A DNA stretch of 64,000 nt from Corynebacterium auriscanis (GCF_030408435.1 NZ_CP047046.1:1036572-1100571), one strand, 5' to 3'. Counted from the stretch's first letter, positions 46,205-61,826 are shown. A program made the numbers and translations. The notes: generated from the letters alone by a model not told the origin.

Positions 46205-47320
46205 CCCCACCCGTCATTTTGTCGGAGTTCTGCTGCACATTGTGTGAACTGGTGTGTGTGGGGTGTGTGGGGTGTGTGTGATCTGGTGTGTGTGGGGTGG
46301 TGGGTGCAGGAGTCTCTCCGCGCGTTGGCTCTTGTGTCGGTGTTCTTGCGCTGAGCAATGAATGTGCAGCAGAAGTCGAACAAAAACGCGTGATTGTGTC
46401 GGAGTTCTGCTGCACATTGTGTGAACTGGTGTGTGTGGGGTGGTGTGTGTGGTGGTGGGTGCGGGGGGATCTTGAGTTGGGTCTCGTGCGGGAGGGGATT
46501 TTGTGTTGGGTCTCGTGCGGGAGGGGTTCTCGCGCTGGATTTCGTGCCGGTGTTCCCGCGTTGGGTTTCGTGTGGGGTGGTGGGTGCAGGTGGGTCGCGT
46601 GCCAGTGTTTTCGCGCTGAGCAATGAATGTGCAGCAGAAGTCGAACAAAAACGCGTGATTGTGTCGGAGTTCTGCTGCACATTGTGTGAACTGGTGTGTG
46701 TGATCTGGTGTGTGTGGGGTGGTGGGTGCAGGTGGCTTCCGCGCTGGGTCTCGTGCGGGAGGGGATCGCGCGCTGGGCCTCGTGCTGGTGTTCCCGCGTT
46801 AGGTTTCGTGTGGGAGGGGATCGCGCGTTGGCTGTTGTGTCGGTGTTCTTGCGTTGAGCAATGAATGTGCAGCAGAAGTCGAACAAAAACGCGTGATTGT
46901 GTCGGAGTTCTGCTGCACATTGTGTGAACTGGTGTGTGTGATCTGGTGTGTGTGGGGTGGTGGGTGCAGGTGGCTTCCGCGCTGGGTCTCGTGCGGGAGG
47001 GGATCGCGCGCTGGGCCTCGTGCTGGTGTTCCCGCGTTAGGTTTCGTGTGGGAGGGGATCGCGCGTTGGCTGTTGTGTCGGTGTTCTTGCGTTGAGCAAT
47101 GAATGTGCAGCAGAAGTCGAACAAAAACGCGTGATTGTGTCGGAGTTCTGCTGCACATTGTGTGAACTGGTGTGTGTGATCTGGTGTGTGTGGGGTGGTG
47201 GGTGCAGGTGGCTTCCGCGCTGGGCCGCGTGCCAGTATTCCCGCGCTGGCCCTCGTGCCGGCGTTCTTGCGGTGGGTTTCGTGCCGGTGTTCTTGCACTG
47301 GACCCGAACGCGTCCACGCC
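46205..47320. repeat. Tandem array of about 238-base units with palindromes
   Basis: TGTCGGAGTTCTGCTGCACA recurs near 46218, 46397, 46662, 46901 and 47139; the last full units are 238-239 bases and almost identical. Each unit has a palindrome (AATGTGCAGCAGAA ... TTCTGCTGCACATT, loop of about 30) and then 27-base GC-rich subrepeats plus GTGTGTG tracts. Long ORFs on both strands here are repeat artefacts. Not CRISPR: no short spacers of constant size. Confidence 0.85.
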
Positions 47321-47352
47321 GATCGTTATCGGGGGTAGAAGTACTTTAGATC

Positions 47353-47378
47353 CATCAATTTGCCTCTACGAGTCCGCT
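47353..47378 (+). repeat. Right 26-base direct repeat (trmH 3' end copy)
   Basis: Identical to 43937-43962; in the trmH frame it is directly followed by TAA, so it looks like the original gene end. Right border of the insert. Confidence 0.8.
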
Positions 47379-47423
47379 TAAGCACTAGCGAAGGCAGTGG
47401 ATTGCTAAGCTACTAGGCGTTGA

Positions 47424-48548
<1,125 letters not shown>

Positions 48549-48551
<3 letters not shown>

Positions 48552-48623
48552 CGAACCCGGCACACAGCGACTCGCCGAAATAGCGAACCCGGCACACAGC
48601 GACTCGCCGAAATAGCGAACCCG
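48549..48623 (+). repeat. 32-base tandem repeat between pheS and pheT
   Basis: Units 48549-48580 and 48581-48612 are identical (TAGCGAACCCGGCACACAGC to CTCGCCGAAA), plus a partial third copy to 48623. The first unit includes the pheS stop codon TAG. Confidence 0.85.
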
Positions 48624-48675
48624 TCAGAAAAGCAGACTAGACAAACAACATCTTCAAGCTGGAGTACCCACCACA

Positions 48676-51237
48676 ATGCTAATTTCCCAATCTTGGCTAA
48701 CCCGCATTCTCGCCACCGCCAATCCCGGCTGGTCAGTCAGCCCCGAGGAATTCGACGCGGGCTTCGTGCGCGTAGGGTTTGAAACCGAGGGCTACGAGGC
48801 TATCCCGACCACGACGGGCCCGTTGGTATTCGGCCGTGTGGAAAAGATCGAGGAGCTGGAAGGGTTTAAAAAGCCCATTCGTTACTGCGATGTCAATGTA
48901 GGCCAAGCCAATGGCACCGGCGAGTTGCAGCACATCATCTGTGGCGCCCGGAACTTCGCTGAAAATGACATTGTGGTTGTGGCGCTGCCGGGGACCGTGT
49001 TGCCCGGTAATTTCGAAATTTCCGCACGCAAGACGTACGGCAAGGTTTCCGAGGGCATGATCTGCTCGGCCATGGAAGTGGGCCTGGCTCAGGTGCAAAA
49101 CCCGGGCATCATGACCGTCTCCGAGGCGGAGATGCAGGCACACGGTGCGTCCATTGGGGATGATGCGCGCTCCTTCCTAGGCTTGGACGACACGGTATTT
49201 GAGGTCAACATCACTCCCGACCGCGGATATGCACTGTCAGCTCGCGGGTTGACGCGCGAGCTGGCATCCAGCTTTAACCTGCAGTTCCGCGATCCGGCGA
49301 AAGACCCCGCAGCGGCTGCCCTAGCCGACGATCTGTTTGCCGGTCTGCCGGGAACAGACGGTGAAGTTCACGAGTTGCACGTGGACGAGGCAACCAAGTG
49401 TTCCAAGTTCGCCCTGCGCAAGGTCACAGGCGTTGACCCGAAGGCCGAATCCCCCATGTGGTTGCAGCGCGAGTTGATGTTGTGTGGTCAGCGGCCTATC
49501 AACGTGCCAACGGATGTCACCAACTACGTGATGTTCCTGTTGGGACAACCCATGCACGCCTTCGATGCGAACAAGATCACCGGGCCACTGCACGTCCGCC
49601 TGGCTAATGCGGGGGAGAAGCTCACCACGTTGGACGACGTGGAGCGCACGCTGGTTGCCGAAGATGTGGTCATCTGCGATGAAAGCGGCATCCAATCGCT
49701 GGCCGGAGTGATGGGCGGCAGCACGTCGGAGATTTCTGATTCCACCACCGACGTGTTGTTCGAAGCTGCCCACTGGGACCAAATCACGGTTGCTCGTACG
49801 TGTCGACGCCACAAGCTCAGCTCCGAAGCTTCCCGCCGGTTTGAACGCGGAACCGACCCAGCGGTGATCGAAGAAGCCCTAGACATGGCGGTGGCCCTCT
49901 TACGCCAGATCGCTGGGGGAACGGTTGTCGAGGGAATCACCCGCGTGGGTGAAGTTCCCGCAATGAACCCCATCGTTATCCACACCTCCCGGCCGGGCAA
50001 GGTGGCTGGCAAGGTGTACCCCGATGGGACGACCATCTCTCGTCTGCGTGAAGTGGGCTGCACTGTGGAGGAAACCGGGGAACGCGATGCCAACGGCGCG
50101 CGCGAGATCACGGTTGTCCCACCAACGTGGCGCCCAGATCTCACGATGCCCGCTGACCTCGTTGAGGAAGTCCTGCGCTTGGAAGGTCTGGAGGGTATCC
50201 CATCCATCGTTCCCACCTCACCCTCTGGCCGTGGCCTCACCCCACGTCAGCGCATGCGCCGCAATGTGGGCCGGGCTATGGCATGGTCCGGTTTCGCGGA
50301 GATCCTGCCGACCCCATTCATCGCCAACGACGTCTTTGACGTGTGGGAACTGGCGGAGGATGATCCACGCCGCCGCACTGTCAAGGTGTTGAACCCTCTG
50401 GAAAATGACTATGCGCAGCTGGGAACAACCTTGTTGCCGTCCATGATTGAATCGTTGCGCCGCAACGTCACCCGTGGCCAGCGTGATGTGGCGCTGTACG
50501 GTGTGGAACAGACCAGTCAGGTGCGCGAGGGTTCGGGTGGTATTTCTCCGATGCCTTCGGTCAAGGCTCGCCCCAGCGAAGAGGAAATCGAGCAGTTGCT
50601 GGATTCCATTCCGCTTCAGGAGCTGCACGTGGCGATGATTGCGACGGGTAACCGGCAGTGGCAGGGTACGTGGGGCCAAGCCCTGTTGTTCGAAGCCACC
50701 GATGCCGTGGAGGCGGCGCGCATTGTGGGTCGCGCTGCGGGCGTGGAATTCACTTTCCGCAATGCCGAGTATCTGCCGTGGCACCCTGGGCGTTGCGCGG
50801 AGATCTTGGTCGGGGACGTGGTCGTAGGCCATGCCGGCGAGCTTCACCCGCAGGTGTGTGAGCGCGCTGAGTTGCCGCCACGCACTATTGCAATGGAGAT
50901 CAACTTGGATGCCTTGCCGCTCGAGGAGAGGTTCCCTCGTCCGTTGTTGAGCTCTTACCCCGCCGTGCTTCAGGATGTGGCAGTTGTGGTCGACGCTGAC
51001 GTGCCGTCCACCGAGGTGGAGGCTGCGCTCCGGGATGGTGCTGGGGAGCTGTTGGAGGAGATTCGCCTGTTCGATGTCTACACTTCCGAGGCGTTGGGTG
51101 CGGACAAGCGCTCCCTGACGTTCTCCCTGCGCTTCCGTGCAGCCGATCGCACGCTCACCGAGGAAGAAGCTTCGCAGTCCCGTGAGGCTGCGGTCGCGGA
51201 GGCCGCCAGTCGCGTGGGTGCAGAGCTGCGCGGATAA
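48676..51237 (+). CDS. pheT: Phenylalanyl-tRNA synthetase beta subunit
   Basis: 853 residues. The structural and editing subunit partnering PheS. An N-terminal tRNA-binding EMAP-like domain (about 40-160: KKPIRYCDVNVGQANGTGELQHIICGARNF) is followed by the B3/B4 editing module (MFLLGQPMHAFDANKI), B5 (PDLTMPADLVEEVLRLEGLEGIPS) and a C-terminal anticodon-recognition domain (FPRPLLSSYPAVLQDVAVVVD). ATG 48676 with a GGAG upstream. Operon with pheS. Confidence 0.97.
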   Translation: MLISQSWLTRILATANPGWSVSPEEFDAGFVRVGFETEGYEAIPTTTGPLVFGRVEKIEELEGFKKPIRYCDVNVGQANGTGELQHIICGARNFAENDIVVVALPGTVLPGNFEISARKTYGKVSEGMICSAMEVGLAQVQNPGIMTVSEAEMQAHGASIGDDARSFLGLDDTVFEVNITPDRGYALSARGLTRELASSFNLQFRDPAKDPAAAALADDLFAGLPGTDGEVHELHVDEATKCSKFALRKVTGVDPKAESPMWLQRELMLCGQRPINVPTDVTNYVMFLLGQPMHAFDANKITGPLHVRLANAGEKLTTLDDVERTLVAEDVVICDESGIQSLAGVMGGSTSEISDSTTDVLFEAAHWDQITVARTCRRHKLSSEASRRFERGTDPAVIEEALDMAVALLRQIAGGTVVEGITRVGEVPAMNPIVIHTSRPGKVAGKVYPDGTTISRLREVGCTVEETGERDANGAREITVVPPTWRPDLTMPADLVEEVLRLEGLEGIPSIVPTSPSGRGLTPRQRMRRNVGRAMAWSGFAEILPTPFIANDVFDVWELAEDDPRRRTVKVLNPLENDYAQLGTTLLPSMIESLRRNVTRGQRDVALYGVEQTSQVREGSGGISPMPSVKARPSEEEIEQLLDSIPLQELHVAMIATGNRQWQGTWGQALLFEATDAVEAARIVGRAAGVEFTFRNAEYLPWHPGRCAEILVGDVVVGHAGELHPQVCERAELPPRTIAMEINLDALPLEERFPRPLLSSYPAVLQDVAVVVDADVPSTEVEAALRDGAGELLEEIRLFDVYTSEALGADKRSLTFSLRFRAADRTLTEEEASQSREAAVAEAASRVGAELRG

Positions 51238-51323
51238 GCCTTCGGCCGCGCTGAACGTGAGTGTTCGTTCGTGGCTGTGAGCGGATGAGCATTCGCGGGC
51301 GCTCTCGGTGAACAGCGCAAAAG

Positions 51324-51358
51324 TATGAATAAATCACGCAATTCTGCATAATTTGCAT
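51324..51358 (+). promoter_or_regulatory. Pair of ArgR-box-like sites before argC
   Basis: TATGAATAAATCA (51324-51336) and TGCATAATTTGCAT (51345-51358) resemble the ARG box (TNTGAATWWWWATTCANA) and have centres about 21 bases apart, two helical turns. The second overlaps the -35 hexamer, consistent with repression by ArgR. Confidence 0.5.
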
Positions 51359-51389
51359 TTGGTAGTTTATTCGGGCATAATTATCCGCA
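51353..51389 (+). promoter_or_regulatory. argC promoter, leaderless
   Basis: TTGCAT (51353-51358), 17 bases, CATAAT (51376-51381), then 7 bases to the ATG at 51389. No Shine-Dalgarno sequence, so transcription probably starts at the A of the start codon. Confidence 0.55.
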
Positions 51390-52405
51390 TGCTTAAAATC
51401 GCAGTCGCTGGAGCCAGTGGATACGCAGGGAGCGAAGCTCTTCGTCTCCTGCTCAACCACCCCGGATTCGGAACCGATTTCACCATCGGTTCCCTTACTG
51501 GGGGATCGAATGCTGGGCGCCGATTCGGTGAGCTCGTCGGCCACCTCCCACAGCTGGCTGATAGGCAGTTGGAGGAAACTACCGCAGATATCCTTGCGGG
51601 TAATGATGTGGTTATCCTAGCCCTCCCACACGGTGTTTCTTCCTCGTTGGACCTACCGGAAACCGTGAAGGTCGTCGATTGCGGTGCTGATTATCGGCTG
51701 CGTAACGCCAACGACTGGGTCCGGTACTACGGCACTGACCATCCGGGAACGAAGCCCTATGGCATCCCGGAAATGCCCGGCCATCGCGAGGATATTGCGC
51801 AGGCCAACTATGTAGCTATTCCCGGTTGTTTCCCGACCGGAGCGACCTTGGCAGCTATGCCCGGTATCGTTTCCGGTTTGATGTCTCCGCAGGTCAGTGT
51901 GGTTTCTATCACTGGTACTAGCGGTGCTGGTAAGAAAGCTGCGGTGAACCTCCTAGGGTCTGAAACCCAGGGCAACCTGCGCGCCTACGGTGTGGGCACG
52001 CACCGCCATACTCCGGAAATTACGCAGAACCTCCGGGAACTGCTCACCGATACAGACGGCGTGCACGTTACATTCACCCCGGTCCTTGCACCATTGACCC
52101 GTGGCATTCTCACGACGGTCACGGCCCCCGCCCGTGGTCGTGCGGAGGACCTGCGCCGAGCGTACGAAGACTTCTGCGCCAATGAGCCATTTCTGAACCT
52201 CCTTCCGGAGGGGCAGCAGCCAGAGACTAAAAACGTTCAAGGTTCTAATATGGCTCACCTTCAGGTGCAGGTTAACGACGGCATGGTTGTGGCCACCTCC
52301 GCGATTGACAACCTCACTAAGGGCACCGCTGGCGCCGCTATTCAATGTCTCAACCTCATGCTGAACTGGGATGAAACCGCGGGATTGCCGCAGACGGGAA
52401 TGTAA
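51389..52405 (+). CDS. argC: N-acetyl-gamma-glutamyl-phosphate reductase
   Basis: 338 residues. Third step of arginine synthesis: NADPH-dependent reduction of acetylglutamyl phosphate. The Rossmann loop is [18 protein letters not shown]; the catalytic Cys lies in [18 protein letters not shown] supplies the catalytic His. I chose ATG 51389 ([11 protein letters not shown]) over 51353 because a -10 element ends 7 bases before it. First gene of the arg operon argCJBDFR. Confidence 0.96.
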   Translation: MLKIAVAGASGYAGSEALRLLLNHPGFGTDFTIGSLTGGSNAGRRFGELVGHLPQLADRQLEETTADILAGNDVVILALPHGVSSSLDLPETVKVVDCGADYRLRNANDWVRYYGTDHPGTKPYGIPEMPGHREDIAQANYVAIPGCFPTGATLAAMPGIVSGLMSPQVSVVSITGTSGAGKKAAVNLLGSETQGNLRAYGVGTHRHTPEITQNLRELLTDTDGVHVTFTPVLAPLTRGILTTVTAPARGRAEDLRRAYEDFCANEPFLNLLPEGQQPETKNVQGSNMAHLQVQVNDGMVVATSAIDNLTKGTAGAAIQCLNLMLNWDETAGLPQTGM

Positions 52406-52408
52406 CCG

Positions 52409-53809
52409 ATGACTTCTTCTCCATTGTCCGACCCTCAGGGGCCCACTTCGCACGCGGGCGGTGCCGCGTCCTCCGAGGGCACCCCTGTTGATAACAGCCC
52501 TGTTGATAAGAGCACTGCTGTCAATGGTCCTATTGATAACAGCGCTGTTGATAAGAGCGCTACTGTCAATGGCCCCATTGATAACAGCCTTGCTGATAAC
52601 AGCCCTATCGATCACGGCAGCGCCCCTGATTCCACCCGCACCACAGCACCGATGGGCGTGACCGTTCCACAGGGTTTCCGCGCCGCGTCCACCACGGCGG
52701 GAATTAAGCCATCGGGCAATCCCGATATGGCCCTCATCGTTAACGATGGTCCAGAGTTCCATGCCGCGGCCATGTTTACGCGTAACAAGGTGACCGCGTC
52801 CCCCGTGCGCTACACCAAGCAGCACAACGATGGGCAGTTCAAAGCCGTTATCGTCAACGCCGGCAATGCGAACGCGTGCAATGGCGCCCAAGGCGATCGC
52901 GATGCGGCCCAGATGGCGGCGGAGGCGGCTGCGGCGGTGGGGGTGGACCCACACGATGTTGCGGTGTGTTCCACCGGGCTGATCGGTGACCTGCTGCCGA
53001 TGGACAAGGTTAGCAGTGGCATCGCCCAGCTAGCGGAAAATCTTTCAGATGACGTTAACGCTGGTGAGGGCGCTGCAGAAGCCATCATGACCACCGACTT
53101 GGTCACGAAACAGTCCGTGTACCACGGTGACGGGTGGTCCATTGGCGCCATGGGCAAGGGGGTGGGCATGATGGCTCCTTCTCTGGCTACCATGCTGGTT
53201 TTCTTGACTACTGACGCCAAGCTCAGCGGACCCAACAGCGCTCACAAAGCACTCAGTAGCGCGACGGCGACGACCTTTGACTGCATCGATGTGGATGGTT
53301 CTACCTCCACGAATGACACGGTCGTATTACTGGCGAACGGCGCGTCCGGGGTTACCCCAGACGAAGAGGAATTCGTTGCCGCTGTGCACCAAGTGTGCCT
53401 GGATATTGCGATGCAGTTGCAAGCGGATGCCGAGGGCGTGACCAAACGCGTATCCATCACCGTCACGGGTGCAGCAACGGACGCCGAAGCCAAGGATGCC
53501 GCCCGGGTCGTTGGTCGCGATAACCTATTCAAATGTGCGATGTTCGGTTCGGACCCGAACTGGGGCCGTGTGCTGGCCGCAGTTGGTATGGCTCCGGTGG
53601 AAATGGATCCGAATGCAATCAGTGTGAGCTTCAATGGGCAGCCGGTATGTGTCAATGCCACCGGTGCGCCAGGCGCTCGCGAAGTGGACCTTTCCGGGGC
53701 GGATGTGGCCGTAGAGGTCGATCTAGGTGTGGGGGATGGCACCGCCACGGTGTGGACCACGGACCTGTCTCATTCTTATGTAGAGATCAACTCGGCGTAT
53801 TCCTCTTAA
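52409..53809 (+). CDS. argJ: Bifunctional ornithine acetyltransferase/N-acetylglutamate synthase, repeat extension
   Basis: 466 residues, about 75 longer than usual. It transfers acetyl from acetylornithine to glutamate, completing the acetyl cycle. The family start [14 protein letters not shown] is only at residue 82. The extension is low-complexity and repeated ([18 protein letters not shown]). The body is complete: [40 protein letters not shown] with the Ala-Thr autocleavage site (Thr nucleophile), [16 protein letters not shown] and [18 protein letters not shown] 52409 lies 3 bases after the argC stop, so coupled translation supports it. An internal start at 52652 is possible but has no ribosome binding site. 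Confidence 0.93.
   Translation: MTSSPLSDPQGPTSHAGGAASSEGTPVDNSPVDKSTAVNGPIDNSAVDKSATVNGPIDNSLADNSPIDHGSAPDSTRTTAPMGVTVPQGFRAASTTAGIKPSGNPDMALIVNDGPEFHAAAMFTRNKVTASPVRYTKQHNDGQFKAVIVNAGNANACNGAQGDRDAAQMAAEAAAAVGVDPHDVAVCSTGLIGDLLPMDKVSSGIAQLAENLSDDVNAGEGAAEAIMTTDLVTKQSVYHGDGWSIGAMGKGVGMMAPSLATMLVFLTTDAKLSGPNSAHKALSSATATTFDCIDVDGSTSTNDTVVLLANGASGVTPDEEEFVAAVHQVCLDIAMQLQADAEGVTKRVSITVTGAATDAEAKDAARVVGRDNLFKCAMFGSDPNWGRVLAAVGMAPVEMDPNAISVSFNGQPVCVNATGAPGAREVDLSGADVAVEVDLGVGDGTATVWTTDLSHSYVEINSAYSS
52480..52620 (+). repeat. In-frame repeats in the argJ extension
   Basis: GTTGATAACAGC/GTTGATAAGAGC and CTGTCAATGG units recur; a 54-base period (CCTGTTGATAAG...GTCAATGGTCC) is copied about twice with shorter 15- to 27-base variants. 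All keep the argJ frame. Confidence 0.7.
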
Positions 53810-53860
53810 CAGGGTGCGTGCAATCGACACTAGTAACAGTGGGAAGGAAAACGAGCCACC

Positions 53861-54813
53861 ATGGCTGAGATCCACAACAGCGTAGACACAACGGGGTTGA
53901 CCCCTGAGCTGCGCAGCCACGTGCTGGCAGAAGCACTACCGTGGCTACTGCACTTCCGCGACAAGATCGTGGTGGTGAAGTATGGCGGTAACGCCATGAT
54001 CGACGAGAACCTCAAGCGCGCTTTTGCCGCCGACATGGTTTTCCTCCGCGCAGTAGGTGCTCGCCCCGTCGTAGTGCACGGCGGTGGGCCCCAGATTAAT
54101 GCGATGCTGAACAAGGTGGGCTTGGAAGGCGAGTTCCGCGGTGGTTTCCGCGTCACGACCCCCGAGGTCATGGAATATGTCCGCATGGTGTTATTTGGCA
54201 AGGTCGGTCGTGAACTGGTGGGCTTGATCAATGAACACGGCCCCTACGCTGTGGGTGCCTCCGGCGAGGATGCCGGATTGTTTACAGCCGTCAAACGCCA
54301 CCACGTTGTGGACGGGGAAGAGGTGGATCTGGGCCAAGTGGGCGCTATTGCGCACGTCAATGCCAGCAGCCTGGTGGATCTCATCGATGCCGGCAGGATT
54401 CCCGTGGTCTCCACTATTGCGCCAGATGCAAACGGGGAGATTTATAACATCAATGCCGATACCGCCGCCGGCGCGCTTGCTGCGGCTCTCGGTGCTGAAC
54501 GATTGGTCATGTTGACCAACGTCCAAGGGTTGTACACGGACTGGCCCAACAAGGACTCATTGGTATCCCGCTTGACCCCCGAAGAGCTCGCCGAACTGTT
54601 GCCCGGACTGGATGCTGGCATGGTTCCCAAGATGGAAGCCTGCCTGGATGCGATGAAGGGCGGAGTGAAAGCCGCACACGTCATCGACGGTCGCATCGAG
54701 CATTCCGTATTGCTGGAGCTGATGACCGAAGGCGGTATCGGAACGATGGTCACGGACGATAGCTGGAGCCCCGAGGGGCTGGATACCCTCACACGCACTG
54801 AGGAAGCAGGATC

Positions 54814-54817
<4 letters not shown>
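53861..54817 (+). CDS. argB: Acetylglutamate kinase
   Basis: 318 residues. Second step of arginine synthesis, phosphorylation of N-acetylglutamate; in corynebacteria this is the arginine feedback point. KYGGNAM (phosphate loop with Lys), [27 protein letters not shown] and the ATP-site [11 protein letters not shown] are present. ATG 53861, with a GGAAGGAAAA upstream. It overlaps argD by 4 bases (ATGA), so translation is coupled. Confidence 0.96.
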
Positions 54818-57564
<2,747 letters not shown>

Positions 57565-57609
57565 GCCGTGGGTCGGTTGTCTGAACGGCCGACTACACTA
57601 GATACGGTT

Positions 57610-57625
57610 AAATGAATAATTCCCA
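57610..57625 (+). promoter_or_regulatory. ArgR-box-like site before argG
   Basis: AATGAATAATTC at 57611-57622 matches the ARG-box half-site well. It lies about 35-45 bases before argG, consistent with ArgR control of argGH separately from argCJBDFR. Confidence 0.5.
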
Positions 57626-57656
57626 AATGGAAGAATAGAAGGAAGGTCACAAAGAC

Positions 57657-58853
57657 ATGAAGGATCGCGTAGTTCTCGCTTACTCCGGTGGGCTGGATAC
57701 CACCGTCGCCATCAGCTGGATCGCCAAGGAACGCAACGCAGAAGTTATCGCCGTTTCCATCGACCTAGGCCAGGGCGGCGAGGACATGGAGACCGTACGC
57801 CAGCGCGCACTGGGTGCAGGCGCAGTCGAATCCGTTGTGGTGGATGCCCGCGACGAATTCGCGGAAGAGTACTGCCTGCCAACCATCAAGGCCAACGGCA
57901 TGTACATGAAGGAGTACCCACTGGTCTCCGCGATCTCTCGCCCACTCATCGTGAAGCATATGGCCGAGGCCGCCAAGGAACACAACGGCACCGCTGTTGC
58001 CCACGGTTGTACCGGTAAGGGCAACGACCAGGTGCGCTTCGAGGTGGGCTTTGCCAACACGGCTCCGGATCTGGAGATCATCGCGCCAGTGCGTGACTAC
58101 GCATGGACTCGCGAGAAGGCCATTGCCTTCGCCGAGGACAACGGCATTCCTATCGAGCAGTCCAAGAAGTCCCCATTCTCCATTGACCAAAACGTATGGG
58201 GCCGTGCTGTGGAAACCGGGTTCCTCGAGGACCTATGGAACGCGCCTACCAAGGACGTGTACGCCTACACCGAGGATCCGGCTCTTGGCCAGGCTCCCGA
58301 CGAGGTCATCATCAGTTTTGAAGCTGGTAAGCCCGTTGCCATCGATGGTCGCAAGGTGACCGTGTTGGAGGCTATTGAGGAGCTAAACCGTCGCGCTGGT
58401 GCCCAGGGCGTGGGCCGGTTGGACATGGTGGAAGACCGCCTCATTGGAATTAAGTCCCGTGAGGTGTACGAGGCTCCCGGCGCGGTCACCCTGATCCGCG
58501 CACACGAAGCACTAGAGGCCATCACCGTGGAACGCGAGTTGGCTCGCTACAAGCGACAGATCGATGCCGAGTGGTCCAACCAGGTGTACGACGGCCTGTG
58601 GTTCTCCCCACTGAAGCGCTCCCTGGATGCCTTCATTGAGTCCACGCAGGAGCACGTCACCGGCGATATCCGCCTGGTGTTGCACGCCGGCTCCATCGCC
58701 ATCAACGGTCGCCGTTCCAGCAAGTCTCTGTACGACTTCAATCTGGCTACCTACGATGAGGGCGATTCCTTCGACCAGTCAATGGCACGCGGTTTCGTTG
58801 AGCTGCACGGTCTGAGCTCCAAGATCGCTTCCAAGCGCGACTTGGCCAACTAG
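57657..58853 (+). CDS. argG: Argininosuccinate synthase
   Basis: 398 residues. Joins citrulline and aspartate using ATP. The N-type ATP pyrophosphatase loop is [30 protein letters not shown] and the segment [17 protein letters not shown] are family signatures. ATG 57657 with AGAAGGAAGG upstream. It follows argR after 92 bases with its own candidate operator. Confidence 0.97.
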   Translation: MKDRVVLAYSGGLDTTVAISWIAKERNAEVIAVSIDLGQGGEDMETVRQRALGAGAVESVVVDARDEFAEEYCLPTIKANGMYMKEYPLVSAISRPLIVKHMAEAAKEHNGTAVAHGCTGKGNDQVRFEVGFANTAPDLEIIAPVRDYAWTREKAIAFAEDNGIPIEQSKKSPFSIDQNVWGRAVETGFLEDLWNAPTKDVYAYTEDPALGQAPDEVIISFEAGKPVAIDGRKVTVLEAIEELNRRAGAQGVGRLDMVEDRLIGIKSREVYEAPGAVTLIRAHEALEAITVERELARYKRQIDAEWSNQVYDGLWFSPLKRSLDAFIESTQEHVTGDIRLVLHAGSIAINGRRSSKSLYDFNLATYDEGDSFDQSMARGFVELHGLSSKIASKRDLAN

Positions 58854-58899
58854 TAGATGCGCGCGCCGCGCTCTGGCGTGGCGTGCAAACCCCACAAAG

Positions 58900-60514
<1,615 letters not shown>

Positions 60515-60656
60515 CCCGGCCTAGTTCCCAATTCGGCCTAGCCCCGCACCCGGCTCAGCCCCCAATTTGGCTCAGCCCTGCACCCGGCTCAGCCCCGAAC
60601 CCGACTCAACCCCCAATTCGGCCTAGCCTCGAACCCGACTTAGCCCTGAACCCGGC
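60515..60656. repeat. Degenerate tandem repeats between argH and thiF
   Basis: About seven copies of a 20- to 24-base unit such as CCCGGCTCAGCCCTGCA or CCCAATTCGGCCTAGCC between convergent genes. No coding function. Confidence 0.7.
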
Positions 60657-61823
60657 TCAGCCCTGCACCCCACCTGGCAGGTTGTACAGCGACACACCAA
60701 CATCACCGGCGACTTGCCCGTATGTATCCACGAAATGCTGGCTACGCACCCCTGAAGCGCAGTAGACCACTACATCTTCGTTGGCGTGGCGCTGTAGGAA
60801 GGCGTTGACTTTTTCCGACGCCTCGTCCAGCGTGCCATCGGATGCCGCCAATTCGGACATGGCCAGAAACTCGGAAGCTGCACCGGCGCCCACCTCGGGC
60901 AAGTCGGCCAGTAGCTTTTCGTGATATTCCCGCACGTCCAGCGCTACTGCCCCGCGGCTGGCGATGAGCTCCAGCAATGTGCTGCGCACATCGTTGGCAC
61001 CATGGTTGGGTACACCGCACGCAACCGTATCTTCAGCGGTTTCTGACAGCTCGCGTACTGGGGTGCGCTCGGGGTCTGCAGCGACGGTGTACACCCGTGT
61101 GGTGGCACTCAGTGCATCGTAGGAGAGCATTTTGCCTTCCAAGGGTTCGCCAATGCCAGTAAGTAGCTTGATGACTTCCGTGGCGGCGAGGGAACCCATG
61201 ACCGCGGTCGTGGCCCCCAGTACTCCCGCGGAAGCGCAATCCGGGATGGAATCCCCGGAGGGCTGGTCGGGAAAGATATCCCGCAAGCCAACAACCCCGG
61301 TGCGGAAGACCGAAAGCTGGCCGGCATAGCGCAGAACGGTCGCCCAGACGAGTGGGACTGCGGTGATCTCGGCGGCGTCGGCAACCAAAAACTTCGTAGC
61401 GAAGTTGTCCGAACCATCCAGTACAACATCTACCCGTCGGCAGGCTTCGAGGATATTCGCCTCGGTGAGGCGTTCGCGATGGGTCTCAACCGTGAGCTCG
61501 GGTTGAAGGCGCCGCAGCTGCTGCGCAGCTACCTCGACTTTTGGGCGCCCCACGTCCGCGGCGCTGAACAGGATCTGGCGCTGCAGGTTGGTTACATCCA
61601 CCACATCGTCGTCGTACAACACGATGGTGCCCACTCCGGCTGCCGCCAATGATTGCATGGCGGGGCACCCCAAACCACCGGCGCCAACGATCAGGACCTT
61701 GGCATCGTGCAGGCGCTGTTGCTGCTGAGGGCCGAACCCAGGCAGGTTCAGGTGGCGGGCGGTGCGCAGTTGCTCCTGCGTGGGCAAACTGAGGAACGGC
61801 TTTTCACCGTGGTGGGTAGTCAC
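60657..61823 (-). CDS. thiF: ThiF/MoeB adenylyltransferase with rhodanese domain
   Basis: 388 residues. An E1-like enzyme: nucleotide loop VGAGGLGCPAMQSL, DDDVVDVTNLQRQILF, DGSDNFATKFLVAD and the region DCASAGVLG. The C-terminal about 110 residues are a rhodanese (ALDVREYHEKLL, then VVYCASGVRS with the sulfur-carrying Cys). In thiamine synthesis it adenylates the C-terminal Gly of ThiS and hands it sulfur. The zinc CxxC pairs of many MoeB proteins are absent. Last gene of the leftward thiO-thiS-thiG-thiF cluster. A molybdopterin role is the alternative, less likely given neighbours. Confidence 0.9.
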   Translation of the reverse strand: MTTHHGEKPFLSLPTQEQLRTARHLNLPGFGPQQQQRLHDAKVLIVGAGGLGCPAMQSLAAAGVGTIVLYDDDVVDVTNLQRQILFSAADVGRPKVEVAAQQLRRLQPELTVETHRERLTEANILEACRRVDVVLDGSDNFATKFLVADAAEITAVPLVWATVLRYAGQLSVFRTGVVGLRDIFPDQPSGDSIPDCASAGVLGATTAVMGSLAATEVIKLLTGIGEPLEGKMLSYDALSATTRVYTVAADPERTPVRELSETAEDTVACGVPNHGANDVRSTLLELIASRGAVALDVREYHEKLLADLPEVGAGAASEFLAMSELAASDGTLDEASEKVNAFLQRHANEDVVVYCASGVRSQHFVDTYGQVAGDVGVSLYNLPGGVQG

Positions 61824-61826
61824 GGA

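Larger units (their letters stand above)
43963..47352. mobile_element. Repeat-rich insert at the trmH 3' end
   Basis: A 3.4-kb stretch bracketed by two identical 26-base copies of the trmH 3' coding end. It contains a terminator, an unrecognised 79-codon frame, a minisatellite with large palindromes and a degenerate IS30 element. In the right copy the trmH frame would end in TAA at once; in the left copy insert sequence supplies a new C-terminus. This is what integration at a gene's 3' end produces. No integrase remains. A simple segmental duplication is the alternative. Confidence 0.55.

Noticed and set aside
46180-47298. Long open frames on both strands of the repeat array (up to 372 codons).
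   Set aside because: They arise because the repeats lack stop codons; composition is repetitive (HHPTHTRSHTP), with no start signals and several overlapping frames.
46205-47320. CRISPR array.
   Set aside because: Repeat units are about 238 bases with internal subrepeats, not 25-40-base repeats with unique spacers, and no cas genes are present.
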